64,000 nt of DNA from Symsagittifera roscoffensis. Taxonomy: Eukaryota > Xenacoelomorpha > Acoela > Convolutidae. Position numbers and translations under genes: made by a program. This document shows positions 1-10,925 of the stretch, piece by piece. Under the pieces are notes generated by a model that was given only the letters and a program-made list of their open reading frames with translations, was not told the origin of the DNA and searched no databases. The stretch lies in assembly GCF_963678635.1 (NCBI RefSeq), contig NC_087064.1, positions 53,898,684 to 53,962,683 of the forward strand. The letters are read 5' to 3'. Within the stretch, counting starts at the first letter, position 1. Each line of letters begins with the position of its first letter.

Positions 1-204
1 GTTTCCTTCAAAGACGATGCATTTATATGATAAATACCTCGTCACAACAAAGGGCGCTCAGAAAAACTAAATTTTTGGCAGTATGAGAGAGGTTAAGCAA
101 AAAACAATATGTATCAATCAGAAAACAGTTGAATTGGCCACACGTAACGATTGATATTTGTATTCAAAATTTGTAATCAATTTTTAATCGTCTTTAATTA
201 AACA

Positions 205-1780
205 TTTGTGGAGTACTATTGTTTGTTTGTTTCTTAAGTTATCTTCTGACATAAGTATTAGAATGATGATTGCAAAATCCAGGGGTTAGGTTTTTTATTT
301 CGTAAACGGTTAGTCTTTACAATTTTTGTGAGGTTATCCTAATCCTGGGGGATAGGTTGTCGAGTATTGACGAGTTGGAGAGAGGATATCAATTCGTTAG
401 AATGATTTTGTTCTTTCTCAGTGGGTTAGTTTCATTTTAAGAAAAACTTACTTAATCTTACTTAGGGTTGTGATTTGTGATCGAGAGTTGGAGAATAGTA
501 AATCAACCCACAAGGTTCAGGTATAGTTAAAACACAGGTCGATCGTTAAGTACTATTTTAAATCTTTTTAAATTTAAGGTTCATTGTAGCCTGGGTTGAC
601 TAAGAGGAGAGGATCAAGCGAAGGATGAGTAACCGAATTTCTTCACGGTTCATCTTAATTGAAATGGGTAGTTATTCGAGAAATTTTAATTAGTCTTGGG
701 TCGTTTGTAAAGTTTGGAGGGTGAATCGACGTTTGAAGTCGTCAGACACTTTGGTTAAGAGGTGAGAAGAAGAAAATTGTTCTAAGTGATCCAAGGAAAG
801 CCTTGATGACCATGTTTTTTTTAAATGAATTCAAATTTATAATTAACTTAAAAACTATAAATCCAAAGACAGCCTAGATGCTCTGGTTTAAAGATAATTT
901 AGGTCGTTTTTTAAGCAAGAATAGGCCTTGACAATATTCGGGTCAAAAGTGATTAAGAAAATGTCATAGTTTTAAGAAAAGATTTATTTAGAAGTAAAAA
1001 GCACAAATGATTTTAGTTTTTTGAGTGATTTTGGTTAAGTTTTAGATGAAGAAACAAATAAACATGAAAGGTGAATAGATGAGGATATGTGTTCTTGAGA
1101 CTTTACTAAAAAAACTAACTTTAAATTAACTTACTAACTAATTTTTTTTTCTAATTCTATTATTTTTGAATTTAAAAAAGTTTTGAAATTTTTGCAGGTT
1201 GTTGGAAATGAACAACATTTGTATCTTTTTATCAGTCTTTAATGGTTTATATGCTAAGGGTTGTACATCATTGGGATTTATATAGGTTGGAATCGAATCT
1301 TACTGCTCCAAGTAATTTATTTCATTTTAGTGAATGAAAATGTACTGCATTGATAATTTTGTAGAGAAGTAGTCGTTGCAGTCTGCTTTTTGTTTCACGA
1401 CGTAGAGGCTCGGTCCGTGATTTGGTTTTGACCTGGTGTAAGCTTGAATAGTCGTTGGTATAGATAAGACCTATTGAGCCGTGGAGGTAACTTTTCAAAA
1501 CTTCTTAACTTTTTTTATTATGTGTTTGGATCTTAGATTTTATGTCTTGTTTGAGTTTTCTAAATCTAGAGTTTTTGAGGTCCTCTTCGAGACTCTTGGT
1601 CGCACCAGATGATTTTATGTCCGGGGTGGCTCATAAAGTAATTTCAGTTAAGGTACACCGTCTGTTCGTCACGCTATCTTATTTTCGGCCGGATAGATGC
1701 GTGCAACTTCTTAGTGAACGTCTAAATAGATGTGTGTATACTATTATATGTGAGGCTAAATATCAAGAACTATTCTAGAG
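205..1780 (+). repeat. Left arm of a diverged long inverted repeat
   Basis: Read forward, this stretch matches the reverse complement of 62330-63890. The best blocks are around 710-745 (GTGAATCGACGTTTGAAG, then GTC and AGACACTTT), 1597-1612 (TGGTCGCACCAG) and 1655-1712 (ACACCGTCTG, CACGCTATCTTATTTTCGGC, CGTGCAACTTCTTAG). Between these blocks the arms are strongly diverged with many indels. A 78-codon reading frame at 1542-1778 overlaps the best block, but the partner arm does not keep that frame, so I do not call it a gene. It could be a terminal repeat of a large mobile element, or one of two copies of an LTR or UTR family inserted in opposite directions. The homology is seen directly; its nature is unknown. 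Confidence 0.75.
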
Positions 1781-1934
1781 AAGAGCAACTGTTTGCTAAG
1801 TTATATTTATTCTGTTCTGTTGCTAAAACGATGAATATTATTTATAGATCATGATTTGTTAGTTAGAAAAATTTTGTAGAGATAGTTTTATCAATAATAT
1901 AACTGGATATAAATACAATTTTAAACTGGTTCCA

Positions 1935-2395
1935 CAATGCACCAAACTCGAAGGTTTGTTCTGTGTAGCTGAAACATGCACTCGTCGGGTACAAAAGGTA
2001 ACAAACGACCCCAAACGTTGCCTTTTTAACATTTAGGGAAGATTTTTGATGGGTGACGGGTGCGATAACAGGGAAAACTTTTAGATAACTTTTATATAAT
2101 TCCAGACAAACACAACCTATGATGCACCGCTGAGTGTTGCACGAACGGTTGTTTTCGTTTTGTTGGAATAATAATGGGCTAACTTTTGGCCAGATGGATT
2201 AAATTGGGTTTTTTAACGATTACTCAAACAGACTTTTTGCCTAATTGTGGTAATTTTTCCAAGGCAATTTTTTCCAGCTTTTCTCCTGAGCAACCCCGGT
2301 CTCTTTCAAAACTTTGATATTTCGATAAAACGTTCTTTTAGGCATTCCGACAGCCGCTGAAAAAAATTGAATATCTTTGCAATCATTTTGGCAGA
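1935..2395 (-). pseudogene. Tc1/mariner-like transposase relic
   Basis: Reading down the minus strand, about 2348-2250 encodes a helix-turn-helix segment with GMPKRTFYRNIK followed by VLKETG, the usual layout of the Tc1/mariner DNA-binding domain. Further on, about 1995-1935 encodes PDECMFQLHRTNLRVW, which resembles the first catalytic block (the S/T-D-E then F motif) of the DDE/D domain; its Asp codon is at 1984-1986. The two blocks are only about 0.26 kb apart, are in different frames and are interrupted by stops (a TAG near 2252). The second catalytic Asp and the final Glu/Asp were not found, so the copy is internally deleted, truncated and non-functional. No TIRs could be assigned. Confidence 0.65.
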
Positions 2396-2934
2396 GAATC
2401 AATTAAATCGCTTTTGACTTGAAAATGGTTGAAAAAAGCGGAAGAAAACTTCTTTTTTTTGGTGCAATTTGGCGAAGTGTGAAACAAAATATGTAGATAT
2501 ACATTCCGTATCACCTTTCCTCACTCTAACACCTAAATTGCTAGATCAACATAAAAATTAGCTATAATTTCAAAACTAAGATCGTGAAAGTGCCAATGTT
2601 TTTGAGAGATGTATAGATTATTCAGACAAGACGATGCTATTTTTCGCTGATTCTGCATTGCATCAACAGAAAGTTTCTTAGCTCAAATTCGACCGTCATA
2701 AAGCATTGAGAAGACAAACGGTGGCAAACTTCGAGCCAGATGAAACACAGATGCACGCTGAATAGGTTGTACTACAAAATTGTTTCTCTCTTTGTTTATT
2801 TTATTGACTATCCTGAAAACTGAAAAATTTTGCTGAACACAGTTCTATAAGTTTTTGCCTTTTTTGCGCTATAATTAATTGATAAATTGTCAAAAAAAAT
2901 TAAATCATAAGTTAATCCGCACTAATTGTTCCGT
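2396..2934. other. AT-rich stretch with no recognised gene
   Basis: About 540 bases of AT-rich sequence upstream (minus-strand sense) of the transposase relic. It has only very short reading frames. I see no RNA gene, long repeat or recognisable protein motif. Confidence 0.5.
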
Positions 2935-3245
2935 TGATCGAAGAAAGCGACGTTAAATATAGGACAATTAGCGCGCGATATATTTTACACTTATAAAGCG
3001 TAAGCGAAGTTTTTATCTGTCTTAGAAACCTTTTCAATTGGTTGAAGCAATCTATTTGCTATATTTTTTTTTAAAACCGCAATCTGCTTTGTTTTATCTG
3101 AATCACTTCGTATGTGAAATGGCTTGTGGGGTTGATTTAAAAAGCTTTCATTTTTTAAAGGCAAACACTGCGCCATGGACGTTGAAAGACAGTCAGAGTT
3201 TTTAGGGCTTTGTCATTATACAAGCAGTTTCGTTTATTCGACTTT
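2935..3245 (+). repeat. Direct repeat, copy 1 (about 0.3 kb, old)
   Basis: This segment is repeated about 480 bases downstream at 3425-3780. Shared landmarks in order are GACGTT, GGACAATTA, CGCGATAT or CGTGCGATAT, GCGTAAGCG, GTCTTAGAAA, a CC-ATGGACG/CCATAGAG block with AGGCAGTC or GACAGTC, GGCTTTG, and ATACAAGCAGTTT. Divergence is high, so the duplication is old. A 61-codon minus-strand frame at 2991-3176 lies inside but is not conserved in copy 2. The family is unknown. Confidence 0.55.
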
Positions 3246-3424
3246 TGTAAAACGGAATACTTGTGCTCGGGTGCTTTTTTTCTTCGGGCATATTCCCACT
3301 TTTTAACAAGCCATTTTTTTACCTAATTGTTGTATTTCATTCAAAAAGTTTTGTCGTCCTGAGCTTGAATTTTTAAAGATGTTTCACCGGTTATCATTTT
3401 TTGTAAAGTTGTGGAGGTTGAAAG

Positions 3425-3780
3425 GTTGACGTTTCTGCCATTTTGGGACAATTAACGTGCGATATTTTTTGCGCTATTAACGCGTAAGCGGTGATTTAAT
3501 CCGTCTTAGAAATCGTTCCGACTCGAATGAAGGAAGCGTATTTATCATAAATGACTTGTTTCTAGGAGCGAAAGCTATCATTTGGTACTTTAAATGACGT
3601 GTGGGGGGGGGGATGGTTTTCACATGAAATCTCAAATAATAAAAAATTGTTTTATTTTATTATGTTTAAATTTTTCATGTTATTACTGCTCCATAGAGCT
3701 TAAAAGGCAGTCGCAACATTCATGGCTTTGCCCTGATACAAGCAGTTTTGTTCAACTTTGTTTGTGATTCTGACGTTTAT
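3425..3780 (+). repeat. Direct repeat, copy 2 (about 0.35 kb, old)
   Basis: Diverged partner of 2935-3245. It carries the same landmarks in the same order, with an 11-base G run near 3602-3612 and an AT-rich insertion before the ATACAAGCAGTTT block. A weaker echo of the same landmarks (GATACAAACAGT, CTCGTCAAGTGTGCTCTCGT) occurs at about 12995-13050, and another (GTGTGCTCGGTGTG) near 4200, suggesting a dispersed low-copy family. Confidence 0.5.
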
Positions 3781-3784
3781 CAAT

Positions 3785-5205
3785 TAGTCCCAAAATGTAC
3801 ATTGAAATTCTGCTGTTAGGAAGATAAAAAAACTTAAGTATTTAACATTTTCAGTTTTATTACCAAGAAAAGAAGACAGCAAATAAAATACTCCAGTAAT
3901 TGAATTTGAGTCGGAAGTTCGTGGTTGGATGTAATTTCTTAGAAAACCCAATTTAGCAACCATTAAACAATTTTTTTATTTTGAAAATATTGATGAAGTT
4001 TCCAAAAAATTGTATAAAATGTGATTTTTTTGTTCAAAATATTCAAACTTTCTTCATTTCGTTTTTTTGAAATACAAACTGCTATTGAAAGTACAAAGCG
4101 CTGTTTTAAGCATTTTTACCCAAAAAAAGATCGAGTAATCTTTCTCAATTCCAAAAGACTGCTCAGCGGTATTAATACACTGCTTACGCATTTTCTTGCG
4201 TGTGCTCGGTGTGTTTTTTCTTCAATCTAATTTTGAATTTTTAACTAGCCATCGTTTTCAGAGTTGTTGATACCGTTTGAAAACAAAATAAACTTCTTGA
4301 ATTCTTGCAATCAGTTTTTAGTTTTGTTTTGCGTGTGCTTTTTGTTGAAAATGATGATGGTTTAATTTTGCATAAACTTGGGATATTTATCGCTCGATGA
4401 GTTTTGTTCAATAAATTAAATTTCTCTAATTTTGTTTTGATTGTAATCCTCGACAAAAAAACAAGGAAGATGCGAATCAAGAAAGTTTTTTCAAAAAAAT
4501 TTCAACGACTAGTGCTAATAAATATCAATTGAATTGAACTTTTAACCAAGCTTTCAAATATTTCGACAAAAGAATCTTTTGAACATACGTTTCAAAAGTG
4601 TAAAATGGGGAGTTTCAGACAGATGCTAAGTCTTATATGAATGATGTCCTATTTCATTCTCAAAAATTAGGATTATTCAAAAATTTATCCGAGAAATTGA
4701 AGGTTTCAGATGCGTTTCAGGTAGGTTTCCGCATAGTTCCATCTGATATGAGCTTTTGTTTAGATAGACAGTACAGTATAAACCACAAGGCCTCAATTTG
4801 AACCACATTTTATCGCGTTACCGAATTTTGAGGTAAAAGCAAAGGAAAATCCAGTTTATTAGTTGGTTAATTGTTTTTACATGATACCCTTTAAAATAGA
4901 ACGTGGGTTTTCTATTATTCCCCGATATTTCAAAATTATGAGAGAAGCGATCAAAACATTTGCCAAAAATTAGAGATTTTTGAGTTTTTTCTGCAATTTT
5001 TGTACCATTTTCTTACCATGATACTAAAACATTGCATCTTAATTTATTCCAGGTTCTATACCACACTTTAAAACATGGAAGATCTAATGGCAATCGTAAT
5101 ACACGAACAACTTTTTTTACCCTATCTTTTTTACCACGGCAAAGTGGAACGCCAAAAGTTTTTTTTGAATTTTTCTTTTGAAACTTACCATATAAAACTT
5201 ACCAT
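3785..5205. other. AT-rich intergenic stretch
   Basis: No convincing gene. The open frames at 4021-4230, 4241-4480 and 5075-5266 are short and low-complexity, with no recognisable domain, and look like chance frames in AT-rich DNA. Only weak echoes of the 2935-3780 repeat family are visible around 4180-4390. Confidence 0.5.
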
Positions 5206-5209
5206 CTTA

Positions 5210-5475
5210 ACATCTGAAACCTATCTTAATACATTGGGAAAGCTATTACGTATCCTAATACATTGAATGTCTACTACTAATCCTAATACATGAAGAAATC
5301 TATACATATGGAAGTTTCGGGCGCCAAGAGAGTTTTCTGAAACTTATCATCTGACATTTGGTATAACCTATTTTAATCTATCTGGAAACCTATTCCCTAT
5401 CATAATACATTGGGAAATTTCTTCCTTATTTTAATACATAGCTGGCGGTACAGGAAACCTATAGCCTATCTTAAG
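5210..5475 (+). repeat. Imperfect short repeats built on CCTATCTTAATACATTGG
   Basis: A loosely periodic block in which phrases like AACCTATCTTAATACATTGG, TATCCTAATACATTGAA, AATCCTAATACATGAA, CCTATCATAATACATTGG and TTATTTTAATACAT recur about every 25 to 35 bases, with interruptions. It is followed at 5495-5507 by a run of 13 C. It looks like a decayed minisatellite; no coding role is seen. Confidence 0.55.
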
Positions 5476-5509
5476 AAAAATAAAAGACCGCCAACCCCCC
5501 CCCCCCCAT

Positions 5510-6411
5510 TTCTCTTTACACATATGCTACTTCCGAGTACAAATACAAATATTCCGTACTTTCTTTGAAAGTCGGAGCAACAAGAAAGCTCGCAACAAAG
5601 CAATGCCGTTTTGTCTTTAGTGTGTCAATTTCCGTATTATTAAAAAAAGAAAAACTTCAACTATAATTCAAAACAATCCCAAGACTCAATTGATATCCTT
5701 AGCAGTAAAAAAAAGGTCTTGATTATAAACTTATTTTCAAAGACATTTCTTCATAATGCAAAAATTTTTCTTCAGAAAAGATTTGACCTACTAAGTTTTG
5801 CCCATTGCGTTTCTGGAACGCACTTATTGGCCATTTTCTGGTCACTTATAGCGGAAGGTTTGCAGCTCAGTTACCTTTCTGAACAACAGTGTTTTCTAGA
5901 AAAATAGACTTTCGAAAACTAGAATTTTTGATTTTTTTTGAGCTATTGATTTTTCTCTTTAATTTGGAGACAATGGACTACAACAAATTTATTCTGAGCT
6001 CAAAAAAATCTAGACTTTCAAGTTCGCGCCGATATTAATTCTGCGACTAGTTTTATTTTTGCGGAAAATCTAGAAGTAGCAAGTATTGATCACGATATTC
6101 TGGAATAGGTCACAGTAGTCAAACAATTATTCGTGATGCAGCCCGGAAATTAGAAACACTATACTTTAAAAATGTAGCGCGGAATACTATGAAAACGAGT
6201 CTCCATTGTATGGACAATAATTACGGACAGTATAAAAATTTAGTTGCAATATTCTGGCCATAAAATCGCTACAGCCTACACTTAAGTCCCGGACTAGGAA
6301 GCCATGTGAGGTTTTAAAAGAAATTGTGTTATGAGGTTACTGGTGGTAAAAGTAAGTAATTATGAGGACTTGCTACCACAGGGGAAAACACCTAAATTAC
6401 AAAACAAAACT
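5510..6411. other. AT-rich stretch left of the small TIR element
   Basis: About 900 bases with no recognised gene or RNA. The 62-codon frame at 5719-5907 has no domain that I recognise. It ends at the left terminus of the TIR element at 6412. Confidence 0.5.
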
Positions 6412-6455
6412 CCTGCACCGAGCGTCCATGGATTCTAATCGATTATAATGGATTC
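6412..6455 (+). repeat. Left terminal inverted repeat of the small element
   Basis: Starts CCTGCACCGAGCG at 6412, runs through TCCATGGATT and ends in the subterminal ATCGATTATAATGGATT. It is the inverse of 7530-7565 and matches the termini at 14054 and 52311. Confidence 0.75.
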
Positions 6456-6654
6456 CCGAGAAAAAAAAATCCATTATAATCATTACGAGGCCAAACTGTG
6501 CACTGGATAGGCGCACAAATTTGTGTCTGCATGTCCATGGATTCCAGAGACATATTTTTAAATATGCTCCAAAATGTAAGTGGATTCCACTTTAAAAATT
6601 TCAGTGTATTCTGCGTACAAAGACCTCTAACGTAACTTTTGTTCGCACATTGAT

Positions 6655-6800
6655 TTTGCTGCGGATTCCGCAACGAGCGAATATAAGTAGTTGTTCCGGA
6701 TTCCGCAAAAGTAAGCGGATTCCGCAAACGTAAGTGGATTCCGCAAATTTAAGCGGATTCTGCCTACAGTTTGTGGATTCCACTTACAGTTGCAGATTAT
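6655..6800 (+). repeat. 19- to 20-bp tandem repeats, GCGGATTCCGCAAA type
   Basis: Successive units start at 6715, 6734, 6753 and 6773 (spacing 19, 19, 20). Each has a near-palindromic core (GCGGATTCCGC, GTGGATTCCGC, GCGGATTCTGC, GTGGATTCCAC) followed by a short A-rich linker ending in TAA. Earlier partial units lie at 6661 and 6696, and inverted-orientation units at 6981-6996 (TTGCGGAATCCGCTTA). This is the internal repeat payload of the small TIR element. Confidence 0.75.
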
Positions 6801-7187
6801 AGTTTGCACATATATTATAGTTTGCTCGTGGATTAAACAAACCGGTTCCGGATTCCACATATTTTGTTGCGGATTCCTCAAAATTACCTGTTTTTTGGAG
6901 CGATTTTTAGTAATACAGTGTTTGAGCTATTTGTCCGTGGAATCCAAAACAGCAGAAAAAATCAAAGAAAAAAAGCAATGTTGCGGAATCCGCTTACAAT
7001 TCATAAATTGCACAGTTTTGGCCTCGTAATGATCCTTTACATGTGTGAAACTCAGACTACGAAATTGATTATTTTGCCAGTATAATCGATTACTTTTGAA
7101 AAAACAATTATCCATTACAATCCATTTTAATCGATTATAATCCAATATTTAATCCAATATTTTGAAATAATAATCCATTATTTTCCT

Positions 7188-7203
7188 TTATAATCGATTA
7201 TAA
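7188..7203. repeat. Perfect 16-bp palindrome TTATAATCGATTATAA
   Basis: A perfect palindrome that recurs at 9016-9031 and 10961-10976 (the triplicated copies). Shorter versions (ATCGATTATAAT and ATAATCAATTAT forms) occur near all four TIRs. Its repeated subterminal position suggests a protein-binding site used in transposition, but that is inference. Confidence 0.6.
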
Positions 7204-7241
7204 TCCATTTTATTTTTCGAACTAAATTCGATTATTTTTGC

Positions 7242-7275
7242 GGGGGGGGGGGGGGGGGGGTAAACGGGGGGGGGG
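7242..7275 (+). repeat. Split G tract (19 G, TAAAC, 10 G)
   Basis: Two G runs split by TAAAC. Copies in the other tandem units differ only in run length: 13 and 16 G at 9070-9104, and 12 and 10 G at 11015-11042 (both separated by CTAAAC). They could form G-quadruplexes and are clearly length-unstable; run lengths may also carry sequencing error. Confidence 0.9.
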
Positions 7276-8420
7276 CTTAGAGGTAAACTGGAACTGGGGG
7301 GCGGTTGTGGTAAGAAACAGTAAAATGAAGTGTTCAACTGCGGTGAATTGAAAAAGTTGCAACTTCACTAAACGGGAAATGAGATGACTTAAAAAAGATG
7401 GTCAATTTCATGAATAACCGAATTAAGATTATAATCGTTTTTATTGGCATAAGAAATGTTAGGATTATAATCCATTTTTAAATGATTACAATTGATTATT
7501 TTGTCATTTTATTGACCATATTATGACAATATAATTGATTATGATCCATGGGTGCTCGGTGCGGGCTGCTTGAATCAGGGCAAAAACCCTTAATGTTCCG
7601 GCTACCCTTCAATTGGTCTCAGAAAATTTGTTAAATTAAGTATTGGGAAAACTATGAATTTCAGGATGACAATATCAAAAATTGAGTATTTCTATTTGAG
7701 TCGAGAAAAAAGTTGATAAAACTAATAAGCTCCCCGGTTTGATGTCCAACCGTTAAGCATCGCTTTTTCTGCAGTATCCCAGTGATGGCTATTTTCTCGC
7801 GCTGATTCATGTAAATTTCAGAGTTTGTTGCATAGATAAACCTGCGATTTCTCAGAGCTATTTCACTATTGAATCCGTAGAAAATCATCGCTAAAAGTTT
7901 AGAAAAATTAACTCATTCTAGCAGCTTTCAATTAGTCTTATTTGATAAGCCCTTTAAATTTACTTTCTCTTAGGGTTGAAAGCGCAAAGGTAGAATGTAT
8001 TTCTATAAATCTGAAGGGTATGTCTATAAATCTGTTAGATCGCCAGTTTTCCTGATTCTGATAGGTCGGTTTTTTGTATCGCATCGCAGGATACAATAGT
8101 GGTGTGAACACTCGGCCTGAAACATTCAGATCAAGAGATCGATCCCCTTAGGGCTAAAAGTTTGGTAAAATTCCTCTGAATAAAAAAAAACAGCCTGAGC
8201 ATACATTTTTCTCACTTTCTTCGGAAGTTGGAACAAGAACAAAATGATCGCAACATAGCAATTGAGATGCTGAAAGTTTTATTTGAAGCAAAATTCGAAC
8301 CTATTGAACAGCACATTTTTTTGTTGTGCAAGAGAAAATAAATCAAGTCGTATGCAAAAGTGATTTTTTAATGTTTGTAAGGTTTTAAGGTTTTTTGATA
8401 CAGTTTTTTGGTCGCAAACA

Positions 8421-8620
8421 NNNNNNNNNNNNNNNNNNNNNNNNNNNNNNNNNNNNNNNNNNNNNNNNNNNNNNNNNNNNNNNNNNNNNNNNNNNNNNNN
8501 NNNNNNNNNNNNNNNNNNNNNNNNNNNNNNNNNNNNNNNNNNNNNNNNNNNNNNNNNNNNNNNNNNNNNNNNNNNNNNNNNNNNNNNNNNNNNNNNNNNN
8601 NNNNNNNNNNNNNNNNNNNN
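8421..8620. other. Scaffold gap of 200 N
   Basis: Exactly 200 N between ...GGTCGCAAACA and TGTGTTATTTTAAC. In copies 2 and 3 the same two flanks are separated by 312 (10248-10559) and 311 (12186-12496) bases. The gap size is therefore a placeholder, and the missing sequence can be predicted from the neighbours. Reading frames spanning the gap are artefacts. Confidence 0.97.
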
Positions 8621-8980
8621 TGTGTTATTTTAACATAAACTTATGTCGTCACTTTTTCATGGTTTCCATGGAACCATGCATGTTGCGACCTATGGTGGCA
8701 CATTTTGGTTATCCCGGGAAACCCTATTAGATGAGCTGGACCAGTGATAAATAAGCAACATAAATGAGAAAAACAAGGGTCTAACGTGGCCCGAGCCCTC
8801 ATCCATCAGCTCAGTTCACATATATGCTACCACTGCGGCACTAAATTTTAGATCCGTACAAACTATAGGGTTTACTAACTCATACTCTTAGTAAAGTTTC
8901 TCAAGTTTTAGTTCTGATTTTCTACGGAATCCGTACTGAAATAACTATGAAATAACGCAGGTTTAGCTATGCAAAAAAGC

Positions 8981-10925
8981 TCCAATATTTTGAAATAATA
9001 ATCCATTATTTTCCTTTATAATCGATTATAATCCATTTTCTTTTTCGAACTAAATTCGATTATTTTTGCGGGGGGGGGGGGGCTAAACGGGGGGGGGGGG
9101 GGGGCTTAGAGGTAAACTGGAACTGGGGGGCGGTTGTGGTAAGAAACAGTAAAATGAAGTGTTCAACTGCGGTGAATTAAAAAAGTTGCAACTTCACTAA
9201 ACGGGAATTGAGATGACTTAAAAAAGATGGTCAATTTCATGAATAACCGAATTAAGATTATAATCGTTTTTATTGGCATAAGAAATGTTAGAATTATAAT
9301 CCATTTTTAAATGATTATAATTGATTATTTTGTCATTTTATTGACCATATTATGACAATATAATTCATTATGATCCATGGGTGCTCGGTGCGGGCTGCTT
9401 GAATCAGGGCAAAACCCTTAATGTTCCGGCTACCCTTCAATTGGTCTCAGAAAATTTGTTAAATTAAGTATTGGGAAAACTATGAATTTCAGGATGACAA
9501 TATCAAAAATTGAGTATTTCTATTTGAGTCGAGAAAAGAGTTGATAAAACTAATAAGCTCCCCGGTTTGATGTCCAACCGTTAAGCATCGCTTTTTCTGT
9601 AGTATCCCAGTGATGGCTATTTTCTCGCGCTGATTCATGTATATTTCAGAGTTTGTTGCATAGATAAACCTGCGATTTCTCAGAGCTATTTCACTATTGA
9701 ATCCGTAGAAAATCATCGCTAAAAGTTTAAAAAAATTAACTCATTCTAACAGCTTTCAATTAGTCTTATTTGATAAGCCCTTTAAATTTACTTTCTCTTA
9801 GGGTTGAAAGCGCAAAGGTAGAATGTATTTCTATAAATCTGAAGGGTATGTCTATAAATCTGTTAGATCGCCAGTTTTCCTGATTCTGATAGGTCGGTTT
9901 TTTGTATCGCATCGCAGGATACAATAGTGGTGTGAACACTCGGCCTGAAACATTCAGATCAAGAGATCGATCCCCTTAGGGCTAAAAATTTGGTAAAATT
10001 CCTCTGAATAAAAAAAAACAGCCTGAGCATACATTTTTCTCACTTTCTTCGGAAGTTGGAACAAGAACAAAATGCTCGCAATATAGCAATTGAGATGCTG
10101 AAAATTTTATTTGAAGCAAAATTCGAACCTATTGAACAGCAAATTTTTTGTTGTGCAAGAGAAAATAAATCAAGTCGTATGCAAAAGTGATTTTATAATG
10201 CTTGTAAGGTTTTAAGGTTTTTTGATAGAGTTTTTTGGTCGCAAACATGCTTGTTTTAGTTGCGCCTAAATTTCAGCAGTTGAACGTTTAGTAATGTTTT
10301 TTCGAAATTCTTAACTCCAAAAACAATTCCAATCAGGTCGAATTTTTTTTGTTAAGACCAATAAAAGTGAGGAGAAACTTTAAATTTTTTTTGCGAAATC
10401 AGTCGTGGACATCGGCACGGGACTCGCGTTGCTCACCATAGAAGATGCTTCATGGTTACATATCACTTCGTAACAGCCCTGATAAAATTATCAAAATAGT
10501 CTAGTTTGAAGTCCCCTACAAAAAAATTGTGATCCATAGGTCGCGTCATGCATGGAAAATGTGTTATTTTAACATAAACTTATGTCGTCACTTTATCATG
10601 GTTTCCATGGAACCATGCATGTTGCGACCTATGGTGGCACATTTTGGTCAACCCGGGAAACCCTATTAGATGAGCTGGACCAGTGATAAATAAGCAACAT
10701 AAATGAGAAAAACAAGGGTCTAACGTGGCCCGAGCCCTCATCCATCAGCTCAGTTCACATATATGCTACCACTGCGGCACTAAATTTTTAGATCCGTACA
10801 AACTATAGGGTTTACTAAACTAACTCATACTCTTAGTAAAGTTTCTCAAGTTTTAGTTCTGATTTTCTACGGAATCCGTACTGAAATAACTATGAAATAA
10901 CGCAGGTTTAGCTATGCAAAAAAGC
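8981..10925 (+). repeat. 1.94-kb tandem repeat, copy 2
   Basis: Complete unit of 1945 bases, nearly identical to copy 3. It carries the right end of the TIR element (CTCGGTGCGGG ending at 9394) but no left end. The tandem copies therefore arose by duplication of a segment with one breakpoint inside the element and the other in its flank, not by transposition. The copy 1/2 and 2/3 junctions are the same (AAAAAAGC then TCCAAT). Confidence 0.93.
10534..10634. repeat. Short inverted repeat (hairpin), copy 2 of the tandem unit
   Basis: CCATAGGTCGCGTCATGCAT followed by GG is matched by CCATGCATGTTGCGACCTAT followed by GG, giving 22-base arms with one or two mismatches around a spacer of about 57 bases. 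The spacer itself has CATGGTTTCCATGGAACCATG symmetry next to the right arm. It may be a tiny MITE nested in the flank. The same structure occurs at 12471-12571. In copy 1 only the right arm (8674-8695) is sequenced and the left arm lies in the gap. Confidence 0.75.

Larger units (their letters stand above)
6412..7565 (+). mobile_element. Small non-autonomous TIR element (same family as the giant one)
   Basis: The left end reads CCTGCACCGAGCG then TCCATGGATT. The right end is its inverse, AATCC-free ATCCATGGGTGCTCGGTGC ending GGG at 7565. The two ends align as inverted repeats over roughly 40 bases, down to an ATAATCGATTATAAT-like subterminal motif. Inside are a further inverted pair (6477-6501 against 7007-7031, AATCATTACGAGGCCAAACT and its complement), a block of 19- to 20-bp repeats built on GCGGATTCCGCAAA, several ATAATCGATTAT palindromes and a split G tract. 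No transposase frame is present, so it must rely on an enzyme encoded elsewhere. No clear target-site duplication is visible. The same ends recur at 14054 and 52311. Confidence 0.75.
7153..8980 (+). repeat. 1.94-kb tandem repeat, copy 1 (interrupted by scaffold gap)
   Basis: The unit starts TCCAATATTTTGAAATAATA inside the small TIR element, runs out through its right TIR (ends at 7565) and about 1.4 kb of flank, and stops at TATGCAAAAAAGC. Copies 2 and 3 follow directly. This copy is shorter only because the 200-N gap replaces about 312 bases present in the others. A 75-codon minus-strand frame (7661-7888) recurs in every copy but has no known domain. Confidence 0.9.

Noticed and set aside
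1542-1778. 78-codon frame in the left long-inverted-repeat arm as a conserved gene
   Set aside because: The homologous segment in the right arm is frameshifted and contains stops.
7661-7888. 75-codon minus-strand frame conserved in three copies (also 9489-9716 and 11427-11654)
   Set aside because: Conservation is explained by the recent tandem triplication of the whole 1.94-kb unit; there is no recognisable domain or codon signature.
8395-8730. Frames spanning the N gap
   Set aside because: They are open only because N codons cannot be stops.
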